Part shown: one piece after another, positions 49,559-56,308 of the stretch
How the letters are laid out: every line of letters begins with the position of its first letter
How positions within the stretch are numbered: position 1 is the stretch's first letter
NCBI GenBank assembly: GCA_030065755.1
Contig: JASJDA010000006.1
Coordinates: 1 to 56,308 of the forward strand
Direction of reading: 5' to 3'
DNA length: 56,308 bases
Source of the DNA: Prochloraceae cyanobacterium
GTDB lineage: Bacteria; Cyanobacteriota; Cyanobacteriia; Cyanobacteriales; JASJDA01
The notes under the pieces: model-generated
The model's input: only the letters and a program-made list of their open reading frames with translations
Database searches by the model: none
What the model was told of the DNA's origin: nothing
Position numbers and translations under genes: made by a program

Positions 49559-49999
49559 GTGGGCCATAGCTTTTTAATGGAAGGAGGACTCTGGAGAATC
49601 GAAGGAAAATGGCTAGAGCGCCAAGTTTCGATTCCAGTTCGAGGTAAAATAGTCGTTACGTGGGACGAAGCTGACTGGTTCACAATGGTGACAAAGCTAA
49701 TCTTTCCCGATAGCGATCGCCAAGAAATATCCTATCGATGCCGAGGTCGTTTAAATAGAGGAGAACGCCAGTACTCCTACGCTTTAAAACAAAATATTTT
49801 AGGTCGTATAGAAGGAGAAGGTTGGCTGGCAGACCGCTCGATCGTTCAACGTTATTGGGTATTAAGCGATCCTTCAAAACGCACTGGGTTTGAAACGTTT
49901 TATCAGCTCGAAGAGGATACTTATCATCTTTGTGGGGGAATTTTAGCGGGTCACTATATCACTAGCACCATAGAAGCTCTTCTCAAGCGTCAAGCATAA
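49559..49999 (+). CDS. Conserved cyanobacterial unknown
   Basis: A 146-residue protein. GTG 49559 is preferred over ATG 49577 because AAAGGA lies 7 nt before it and the resulting MGHSFLMEGGLW looks like the start of a cyanobacterial family I recall. The C-terminal part (QRYWVLSDPSKRTGFETFYQL, then AGHYITST) is the conserved core. The alternating pattern suggests a beta-barrel or lipocalin-like fold, so a phycobiliprotein-lyase-like role was considered, but no lyase signature is visible. Confidence 0.7.
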   Translation: MGHSFLMEGGLWRIEGKWLERQVSIPVRGKIVVTWDEADWFTMVTKLIFPDSDRQEISYRCRGRLNRGERQYSYALKQNILGRIEGEGWLADRSIVQRYWVLSDPSKRTGFETFYQLEEDTYHLCGGILAGHYITSTIEALLKRQA

Positions 50000-50066
50000 T
50001 TAGTATATTGAGCTTATATATTTAAATTTACCTCGACTTTCTCTTAAGTGAAGAAGATAAGAAATT

Positions 50067-51563
50067 ATGAGTTATGACCCCAACAAAGGCCGCTTACTCG
50101 CTAACCGCTATGAACTCCAGGAATTAGTTGGCGAAGGCGCTATGGGTCGAGTTTATAGCGCTAAAGATACGCTATTGGGTGGGGTGACAGTAGCAGTAAA
50201 ATTTCTTTCCCAAACACTGCTAAACCAAAAGATGCGCGATCGCTTTGAGCGAGAAGTAATAATCTGCGCGCTCCTAGGAGAAAAAAGCAATCATATTGTT
50301 AGAGTTATAGACTACGGAGACGACGAACACAACATTCCTTTCTACGTGATGGAATTTCTCAGCGGAGAAAGTCTCAGCGACATTATTAGGTTTGAACCCC
50401 TACCTCTCAAAAGATTCCTCCACATAACTCGGCAAATCTGTTTAGGACTGGAATCGGCTCACGAAGGTATAATTTTTAAAGGACAACTTTCTTCCATTAT
50501 TCATCGAGATATCAAACCGAGTAATATTCTCGTCACGAGCGATCGCACCTTAAATGAATGGGTTAAGATCCTCGATTTTGGTATTGCCAAGCTGATTCAA
50601 TCTAGCGAAGCTCAAACTCATTCTTTTATGGGTACTCTCGCCTATTGTTCTCCAGAACAAATGGAAGGCAAAGAACTCGACATTCGCTCCGATATTTACA
50701 GTTTAGGGGTGATGATGTACGAGATGTTGACCTGCGAGATGGCCTTGATGCCAGAAACTTCTTCTTTTGGGGGCTGGTATATAGCTCATCACGAAACAGC
50801 ACCTAAAAAATTGAGCCCCGATTTCAACCTTCCACCAACTTTAGAAAAGCTGGTAATGCAGTGTCTTGCCAAAGATCCCGAACAACGACCCCAAAACATC
50901 AGCCAAATCTTACAAGTTTTAGAAACAATACAACCAGATAGGACTCAAAATCCGATCTCCATTGCTAAGCCCAAATCCCTCCCCTGTCACGATGAAATCT
51001 GTGCCCAAGCGTCTTGGCCTCAAGATAAACCGCAACAAGAAATTGTTTTTCCTCGTTTAATTCCCACTAAACAGACAGTTATTCCCACTCTATTTGTGAT
51101 GCTGGAGTACCAAGACTTGCTCAAACGAATCTCTAGCACCCGCTACAAACACTTTCTGTTTCTCCCCGAACCTCATCCTATGGTACTTTGGCTTACTGTT
51201 CTCTATAGTCGCCAACACGGACCTCGCTGGCTGCCTTGCTATCTCGATCTCAAACAACCTCAGGGTCAACAAATTATTCACGCTTTAGCAGATACGGGCT
51301 CCTATGGAATTGTGATGTTTGCTCTCGGTAAACCTCAAAAATGTCAAAAAATCCTCACCTCAAATATTGCTTCTCAGCAATGTAAATTGTTTAAAGAGTG
51401 GGCAAAGGATAGTTTGTCAATACACTCTAACGATCCAAAAACCAGTAAAAAAACTAGTAAAAAAAGATTAAAGGAAGAGTACCAACAACTCAAGCCTAAG
51501 ATTATGCGCAAACTAGAAGCCGCTCCCACGGGTTATCCCAGTAGTATCTCAGGCTTTTTCTAA
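50067..51563 (+). CDS. Ser/Thr protein kinase with unknown C-terminal half
   Basis: A 498-residue eukaryotic-type kinase. The glycine loop is VGEGAMGRVY (21-30), with Lys45, HRDIKPSN (146-153), DFG (170-172) and a CSPEQ motif (about 194-198); all catalytic residues are in place. From about 300 to the end is a 200-residue region I do not recognise, with no membrane helix and a Lys-rich patch (KTSKKTSKKRLKEE) near the end. It is soluble. It starts 67 nt after the conserved unknown. Confidence 0.88.
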   Translation: MSYDPNKGRLLANRYELQELVGEGAMGRVYSAKDTLLGGVTVAVKFLSQTLLNQKMRDRFEREVIICALLGEKSNHIVRVIDYGDDEHNIPFYVMEFLSGESLSDIIRFEPLPLKRFLHITRQICLGLESAHEGIIFKGQLSSIIHRDIKPSNILVTSDRTLNEWVKILDFGIAKLIQSSEAQTHSFMGTLAYCSPEQMEGKELDIRSDIYSLGVMMYEMLTCEMALMPETSSFGGWYIAHHETAPKKLSPDFNLPPTLEKLVMQCLAKDPEQRPQNISQILQVLETIQPDRTQNPISIAKPKSLPCHDEICAQASWPQDKPQQEIVFPRLIPTKQTVIPTLFVMLEYQDLLKRISSTRYKHFLFLPEPHPMVLWLTVLYSRQHGPRWLPCYLDLKQPQGQQIIHALADTGSYGIVMFALGKPQKCQKILTSNIASQQCKLFKEWAKDSLSIHSNDPKTSKKTSKKRLKEEYQQLKPKIMRKLEAAPTGYPSSISGFF

Positions 51564-51574
51564 GAACAAAGTTT

Positions 51575-52453
51575 TTACTTTTGAGGGGAGAAAAATAGTA
51601 CTGGAAACCAACTACTGCGAAGTAAATCTGAAGCTATGCTAGGAACTGTCCAGCTAATTAAACTAAAGGGGTAGTCATAACCAATAGCGATCGCGCTGAT
51701 ATCAAAATTCACGCCAGCTTGCAAAATCTCATGTACTGGGTTTCCTCGCCTTACTTCTGCTTCAACTTCTAAATCGAGTGCTTCTAGCTCAGCTTTAACT
51801 GAATTTAACTTCTCTTTTGCGTCTTTTACCTTTTGTTCGGGGATTACTTCGGTTCTTCCCACTTCTTCTATGACCCACAAGAGCAGACATTTAGAGAAGG
51901 AATTGCCCGCTCGCGATTTGGCGTAGTGTTTTATTCGATCGAGGCAATAGCGAGCTGCTTTGCTATCATTATAGGGAATTAGTAAATACCGCCATAAATG
52001 CTGACAGCGCAGATCCAGTTCTTCTTCTCTATAGGTAGAAATTAACTCAGGACGCAAAATCAGTATTGGTGCGGAAGTTAATTTGGCTATTTTCGTGCTG
52101 GTGCTGCCAAAAATTTTTTCTTCTAATAAACTGCGAATTGTGGTTCCTAAGATAACAACATCAATCTGATGAGTCGCTAATATTCGAGGAATGCTATCTA
52201 CAGGATCTCCCGAAGAAACTTCGATCTTAACTTCTACTCCTTTTGGAATTATTCTCAATGCTTCCGACAACTTCTGTTTAGCTTCGTTAATTTTGTCTTT
52301 ATCTATTCTGGCAACTTCTCCTTCTTCCCATAAAGGTGCGCTGTGATAAAAGATTATTTGTTGGAGACCGCTTTTAGCTAAACTGGGGACAAATTTAACT
52401 AGCCTATCTAAGCCGTCGGAAAACTCCGTGCAGATTAAGCAACGTTGAAACAT
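51575..52453 (-). CDS. Tandem universal stress protein
   Basis: A 292-residue protein with two USP-like Rossmann domains (about 1-135 and 150-290). The first has VVILGTTIRSLLEEKIFGSTS, a weakened ATP-loop lacking the second Gly of GxxG. The second has even less of it (AIAIGYDYPFS). It may bind nucleotide poorly. It is convergent with the kinase gene, only 11 nt between stops. Confidence 0.85.
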   Translation of the reverse strand: MFQRCLICTEFSDGLDRLVKFVPSLAKSGLQQIIFYHSAPLWEEGEVARIDKDKINEAKQKLSEALRIIPKGVEVKIEVSSGDPVDSIPRILATHQIDVVILGTTIRSLLEEKIFGSTSTKIAKLTSAPILILRPELISTYREEELDLRCQHLWRYLLIPYNDSKAARYCLDRIKHYAKSRAGNSFSKCLLLWVIEEVGRTEVIPEQKVKDAKEKLNSVKAELEALDLEVEAEVRRGNPVHEILQAGVNFDISAIAIGYDYPFSLISWTVPSIASDLLRSSWFPVLFFSPQK

Positions 52454-53037
52454 ACATAAATAAAGATAATACTTACATCATATCAACTATATAAAATTTA
52501 CGCCCCAACATTCGCTTTTTCCGCATCAGTACCAAACTAACTCAACAAGGAAGCTCGCCCATGTCATCTTTATAATGCTTATATGCCCTTAAATAAACAA
52601 AGACGTATCTTGTTATTAAAGTTATCTTTGCTTGAGTGCTCTTCTTTCTAATATCGTGGGAAAATATATTGCAAATATTTTTGTAAATATTATTGGGTTG
52701 AGTCATGTAAGGATCTGAACCAGACCGAGATAAGCTTTCTTAAGCTAAAAGCAAATAACTTAGCAAGAATGTAAACATTCTGTAATAATCAGAAAAGAAG
52801 CAAAATTTGGGTTATCAATATGAGCAGGATTTCCAAAAGCAAAATGGATAAGCTTGCGACCTAAAAGCTCGAATATTTATAGTTTAGAGATGGCAGAAGC
52901 CTAATTATTGTTAAGGGTGAAAGGATTTGTCAGGCTACAGGTTGTGGAAAAAATGTTCAATAGCTACAATTTTTATTTTTCAATAAAGTTTAGTTCTCTC
53001 AAAGTTGAATACTGAATCAAAACAGGAGGTTCGTTTA
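52454..53037. other. Long leader region of RRM gene
   Basis: A 584-nt gap. The part nearest the RRM gene is AT-rich, and cold-responsive cyanobacterial rbp genes typically have long 5' leaders. I cannot point to a specific element apart from the AGGAGGT ribosome binding site. Confidence 0.5.
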
Positions 53038-53532
53038 ATGTCTGTTCGTTTATATGTTGGTAACTTGCCGAAAGAAACAATAGATCGTCAAGAACTACAG
53101 GCGATATTTGTTGATGTGGGTGACTCAGTTTCTACTAAGGTGATTAAAGACAGAAAAACCGGCAAATGCCGTGGTTTTGCCTTTGTTACCGTCCCCACTG
53201 ACGAAATAGCCGACCAATTTATCGAAAAGTATAACGGTCAGTCCTTTATGGACAATCCGCTGAAAATAGAAAAGGCTTTGCCTCGTTCTAAAGCAAAAGG
53301 AAAAGAGAAAGACGAAAACCAAGCTTCACCTAGTCCTGAAGGGGAAACTGCAGCACCAGTTCCTGCAACTTCCAAAAAACGAAGTGGTGGCAAAAAACGC
53401 GATCGCAGCGACAAATACAATAGAAATACTGGTGGAAGTTCTCAACAAGAGGCAATTCAACCAGATCCTCGCTGGGCAGATGAATTAGCTAAACTTAAGG
53501 AGATGCTGGCAGCTCAAGCAACTAATTCATAG
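53038..53532 (+). CDS. RRM RNA-binding protein, Rbp3-like
   Basis: A 164-residue protein. I start it at ATG 53038, which has AGGAGGT at 53024-53030, not at the earlier frame start. One RRM (residues 1-80) shows RNP2 LYVGNL (5-10) and RNP1 KCRGFAFV. A basic, Ser/Pro/Gly-rich linker leads to a conserved C-terminus (PDPRWADELAKLKEMLAAQ). The layout fits Synechocystis Rbp3 (Slr0193) better than the short glycine-rich Rbps. Rbp proteins bind mRNAs, and Rbp2/3 have been linked to thylakoid-bound mRNAs. Confidence 0.9.
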   Translation: MSVRLYVGNLPKETIDRQELQAIFVDVGDSVSTKVIKDRKTGKCRGFAFVTVPTDEIADQFIEKYNGQSFMDNPLKIEKALPRSKAKGKEKDENQASPSPEGETAAPVPATSKKRSGGKKRDRSDKYNRNTGGSSQQEAIQPDPRWADELAKLKEMLAAQATNS

Positions 53533-53841
53533 CATCACGGCTTTTACTCTTTCCCTAGAGATGGCCAAAGCCAGCTTAAGGAAAGGTCGCGAACAATGCA
53601 ATTAATCTCATAAATTGCAATAAAAGTTTCGCTCTGGGGACTGAATAAATCGCCAAAAAGTTTGGCGGTAGACTGTTTTTTTTCAATTTGGCAGAACCTA
53701 TCGCCTTATTATTTCGCGGGAATTATTTGGGAAAAATTTGCAGCCTAGCCTAAATTCCATAACTTATCTAATTGCTGTAGGTCCCGATCTGTGTCACCAT
53801 CATTTTGAGATAAGAGATGAGAAATTTTAGGAGCTACAATT
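53533..53841. other. Intergenic between RRM gene and rpiA
   Basis: A 309-nt gap carrying two hairpins and a probable terminator. Nothing else is recognised. Confidence 0.55.
53651..53683 (+). terminator. Hairpin and T-run after RRM gene
   Basis: CGCCAAA (53651-53657) pairs with TTTGGCG (53661-53667) around a 3-nt loop. A run of T begins 7 nt later (53675-53682). A likely terminator. A second hairpin (53597-53603 with 53613-53619) lies just before it. Confidence 0.55.
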
Positions 53842-54552
53842 ATGGCGCAGGGCAACGATCCCGTTAAAATAATGAAGCAAGAAGTCGGCAAAGCAGCCGC
53901 AGCTAAAGTCCAATCGGATTCGATTGTAGGATTGGGAACGGGATCGACAACGGCATATGCAATTGAATATATAGGATCTCGCCTCAAAACAGGAGAGCTA
54001 AAAAATATTGTTGGCATTCCTACCTCTTTTCAAGCGGAAGTGCTAGCAAAAAAATACGGAATTCCCTTAACTACTTTAGATGCAGTAGATAGTATTGACC
54101 TAGCGATCGATGGTGCTGATGAAGTAGACCCCCAGAAGAATTTGATCAAAGGTGGCGGTGCTGCTCATACTAGGGAAAAAGTTGTCGATAGCTTGGCTAG
54201 TGTATTTATTGTCGTCGTAGATAGTGGCAAGTTGGTAGACAAACTGGGTTCTACTTTTTTGCTTCCTGTAGAAGTAATTCCTATGGCTATGGCACCCGCG
54301 ATGCGAGCATTGAAAAGGCTGGGAGGTCAACCAGAATTACGCATGGGAGTGAAAAAAGCTGGCCCTGTGGTGACAGATCAAGGTAATTTAGTAATTGACG
54401 TTAAATTCGATACAATTAGCGATCCAGCTAACTTAGAAAAAACAATTAATAATATTCCAGGTGTTTTAGAAAATGGCTTGTTCGTCGGCGTAGCAGATGT
54501 GGTTTTAGTCGGCGAAATACAAGACGGTAAGCCCGTAATAAAAGAAATGTAG
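53842..54552 (+). CDS. rpiA: Ribose-5-phosphate isomerase A
   Basis: A 236-residue isomerase that links ribose 5-phosphate and ribulose 5-phosphate in the Calvin cycle and pentose phosphate pathway. Phosphate-binding GLGTGSTT (31-38), the catalytic region DGADEVD (90-96) and [11 protein letters not shown] (103-113) are present. Length and ends are normal. A single gene. Confidence 0.96.
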   Translation: MAQGNDPVKIMKQEVGKAAAAKVQSDSIVGLGTGSTTAYAIEYIGSRLKTGELKNIVGIPTSFQAEVLAKKYGIPLTTLDAVDSIDLAIDGADEVDPQKNLIKGGGAAHTREKVVDSLASVFIVVVDSGKLVDKLGSTFLLPVEVIPMAMAPAMRALKRLGGQPELRMGVKKAGPVVTDQGNLVIDVKFDTISDPANLEKTINNIPGVLENGLFVGVADVVLVGEIQDGKPVIKEM

Positions 54553-54634
54553 TAGAAAGGGGAGAGGGAAAAGAGAACAGTTAGAGTTATGGATATTTTG
54601 GTAAGTTGGGGTCAAAATCCACAGCTTTTTTATT

Positions 54635-54653
54635 CTTTTGCCTATTCCCTGTT
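54635..54653. repeat. 19-nt dispersed repeat, copy 2
   Basis: An exact reverse complement of 40932-40950. It also faces a degenerate inverted copy near 54571-54586, so it may form a hairpin behind rpiA. Confidence 0.75.
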
Positions 54654-54801
54654 CCCTTTTAAAGTTACTTAAACAAAAATCAAGCCTAAATAAACCCTAA
54701 GCTCGGTTTATAAGCAGCCAACACGTCACGATAAAAATATTTAAAAACAACCCCAACCCTTCATTAAGTTAACTACTAAGGTTATGAGGAGCTTTTAACC
54801 C

Positions 54802-56187
54802 ATGCCACTGTTTGAAAAAGAAGCCATCCGTGACAACATTAATGACGATGTTTATGCTTCGACCGATCTGTCCGTATCGATACCAAAGTATAAATTCCCC
54901 GAAGGCGAGCACAATCCTCGCCACGTTTACCAGGTCGTCCATGACGAACTAATGCTCGATGGCAACGCGCGCCAGAACCTGGCAACTTTTTGCCAGACCT
55001 GGGTAGAACCGGAAGTCCACACACTGATGGACGAATGCATCGATAAAAACATGATCGATAAGGATGAGTATCCCCAATCTGCAGAGCTTGAGGGACGCTG
55101 CGTACATATGCTGGCGGATCTCTGGAATGCGCCCGACGCTGCCAACAGCATTGGTTGCTCGACCACAGGTTCCAGTGAAGCAGCTATGCTCGGGGGCATG
55201 GCGATGAAGTGGCGCTGGCGGGAGAAGATGCGTGCTGCCGGCAAATCCTTTGATAAGCCGAACATGATCTGCGGACCAGTGCAAATATGCTGGCACAAGT
55301 TTGCCCGATACTGGGATGTAGAGCTGCGCGAAATCCCGATGGATAAAAACCGTCTGCTGATGACCCCAGAGGAGGTTATTAAACGGTGCGACAAGAACAC
55401 TATTGGTGTGGTGCCGACTCTTGGGGTTACCTTTACCTGTGGCTATGAGCCGGTGAAAGCCGTGAGCGATGCCCTCGACAAATTGCAGCAGGAAAAGGGT
55501 CTAGATATTCCGATTCATGTCGATGGGGCTAGCGGCGGTTTCCTCGCACCTTTTTGTGCCCCCGAATTGAAATGGGACTTTCGCTTACCTCGGGTCAAAT
55601 CTATTAACACCTCTGGCCATAAGTTTGGTCTGGCCCCTCTTGGTGTCGGCTGGGTAATTTGGCGCGAGAAATTAGACCTGCCAGAAGATCTTATCTTCAA
55701 AGTTAACTATCTGGGTGGCGAGATGGCAGTTTTTGCTCTAAATTTCTCCCGACCTGGGGGTCAAATTGCTTGTCAATATTACAACTTTCTGCGCCTAGGC
55801 AAAGAAGGCTATCGCAAGATTCAAACCGCCTGCTACGATACAGCCCAGTATTTGGCCGAAGAGATCGGCAAGATGGGGCCGTTTGAGATTCTTTATGGCG
55901 GTGACATGAAAAGCGGCATTCCAGCCTTGAGTTGGAAAATTAAGGATGGCTATGATACTAAAGGCTACACCCTTTACGATCTGGCCGATCGACTGCGCAG
56001 TCGTGGCTGGCAGGTACCAGCTTACTCTCTACCAGCTAACTGCCAAGATATCGCGATCCAGCGCATCTTGGTCCGCCATGGGGTTAGCCGAGATCTAGCC
56101 AGTTTGCTAATTGAGGATATCAAGCGCTGCCTCGATTATTTCAAGAAACATCCAATTACGAACCCGATAACTTCTGCAGAGGGTTAA
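54802..56187 (+). CDS. gadB: Glutamate decarboxylase
   Basis: A 461-residue PLP enzyme that converts glutamate to GABA with uptake of a proton. Lys274 in [13 protein letters not shown] is the PLP lysine, and [11 protein letters not shown] holds the conserved Asp. The length matches E. coli GadA/B (466). In the first half the codons favour CTG and GC-ending forms and the region looks clearly richer in GC than its neighbours, a sign of possible transfer. An IS607-type recombinase gene begins 53 nt downstream. Confidence 0.93.
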   Translation: MPLFEKEAIRDNINDDVYASTDLSVSIPKYKFPEGEHNPRHVYQVVHDELMLDGNARQNLATFCQTWVEPEVHTLMDECIDKNMIDKDEYPQSAELEGRCVHMLADLWNAPDAANSIGCSTTGSSEAAMLGGMAMKWRWREKMRAAGKSFDKPNMICGPVQICWHKFARYWDVELREIPMDKNRLLMTPEEVIKRCDKNTIGVVPTLGVTFTCGYEPVKAVSDALDKLQQEKGLDIPIHVDGASGGFLAPFCAPELKWDFRLPRVKSINTSGHKFGLAPLGVGWVIWREKLDLPEDLIFKVNYLGGEMAVFALNFSRPGGQIACQYYNFLRLGKEGYRKIQTACYDTAQYLAEEIGKMGPFEILYGGDMKSGIPALSWKIKDGYDTKGYTLYDLADRLRSRGWQVPAYSLPANCQDIAIQRILVRHGVSRDLASLLIEDIKRCLDYFKKHPITNPITSAEG

Positions 56188-56216
56188 AAAACAGTATTTA
56201 ATTAGCTAACAAATGC

Positions 56217-56253
56217 TCACATATGCTAATATAGTCTTATATGGCATATGTGA
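56217..56253. repeat. 10-bp inverted repeat across recombinase start
   Basis: TCACATATGC (56217-56226) and GCATATGTGA (56244-56253) are exact reverse complements, 17 nt apart. The right arm covers the first codons of the following gene, so it could be an operator or part of an element end. Confidence 0.75.
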
Positions 56254-56308
56254 CACTTAGAGAAGCAGTTAAGCGATTAGGTATGCACCCTAATACGCTT
56301 AGAAAATA
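56241..56308 (+). CDS. IS607-type serine recombinase, N-terminus only
   Basis: Twenty-two codons from ATG 56241 (start MAYVTLREAVKRLGMHP, then NTLRK) run off the window. This MerR-like helix-turn-helix opening is typical of IS607-family TnpA resolvases. The rest is not visible, so intactness cannot be judged. Confidence 0.72.
   Translation, partial: MAYVTLREAVKRLGMHPNTLRK
56241..56308. mobile_element. Probable left part of IS607-like element
   Basis: Inferred from the partial recombinase gene. IS607 elements lack terminal inverted repeats, so the left end cannot be set here; it may lie anywhere after the gadB stop (56187). Confidence 0.5.

Noticed and set aside
49559-49999. CpcS/CpeS phycobiliprotein lyase
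   Set aside because: Size and alternating pattern are suggestive, but none of the lyase motifs I know are visible, so it is left as a conserved unknown.

Overview
The window is chromosomal DNA from a cyanobacterium. Oxygenic-photosynthesis genes show this directly: petB, petD, prk, petH, an ftsH2-type protease and ctpA. Several small proteins also look confined to cyanobacteria (the TIGR04376-type coiled coil, DUF2555, two small membrane proteins), and the HIP1 octamer GCGATCGC is scattered throughout. The DNA is AT-rich, with no rRNA, tRNA or CRISPR that I can recognise. I cannot fix the genus from the sequence alone.

Layout. 1-330 is non-coding, packed with inverted repeats and a heptamer tandem repeat. 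331-5502 holds DUF1499 and ctpA (minus strand), the divergent petB-petD pair and an ammonium transporter. 5915-13604 is a surface-glycan region: a PIG-L deacetylase, a PglC/WcaJ-type phosphosugar transferase and a sugar formyltransferase; then a WbpV-like epimerase, an internally deleted WbpL/WecA-like protein and a WbpM-like 4,6-dehydratase overlapping a PilP/GspC-like protein. 13688-20051 is core physiology: a coiled-coil protein, prk and petH divergently placed, ftsH2 with a textbook terminator, and a DUF4870 protein. 20089-26161 (minus strand) has pyroglutamyl peptidase coupled to a kinase-FGE fusion, a half-length pyruvyl transferase, a GT-like protein coupled to coaBC, DUF2555 and an esterase.

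26386-31085 is the most interesting block. It is a four-gene plus-strand operon: coiled-coil protein; a roadblock-like/TM/BON/BON/OmpA protein; a Ras-like small GTPase; and a PAS-GAF sensor overlapping the GTPase by 4 nt. I read it as a candidate MglA/MglB-like G-protein module tied to the cell wall. It is followed by a 977-aa polyketide-synthase-derived protein (winged helices, ACP, malonyl-type AT, thioesterase) with no ketosynthase and apparently no methyltransferase core.

34492-45020 contains gor, dacB, a DUF4214-like secreted protein, two paralogous RTX-repeat proteins with expanding modules and duplicated leaders, a PRC-barrel protein, a GNAT enzyme and a SigC-like sigma factor, then a 939-nt gap. 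45241-54552 holds priA (carrying an in-frame heptamer repeat), a membrane protein, anmK, a conserved unknown, a Ser/Thr kinase, a tandem USP, an RRM protein and rpiA. 54802-56308 carries a compositionally different glutamate decarboxylase gene and the first codons of an IS607-type recombinase, cut by the window edge.
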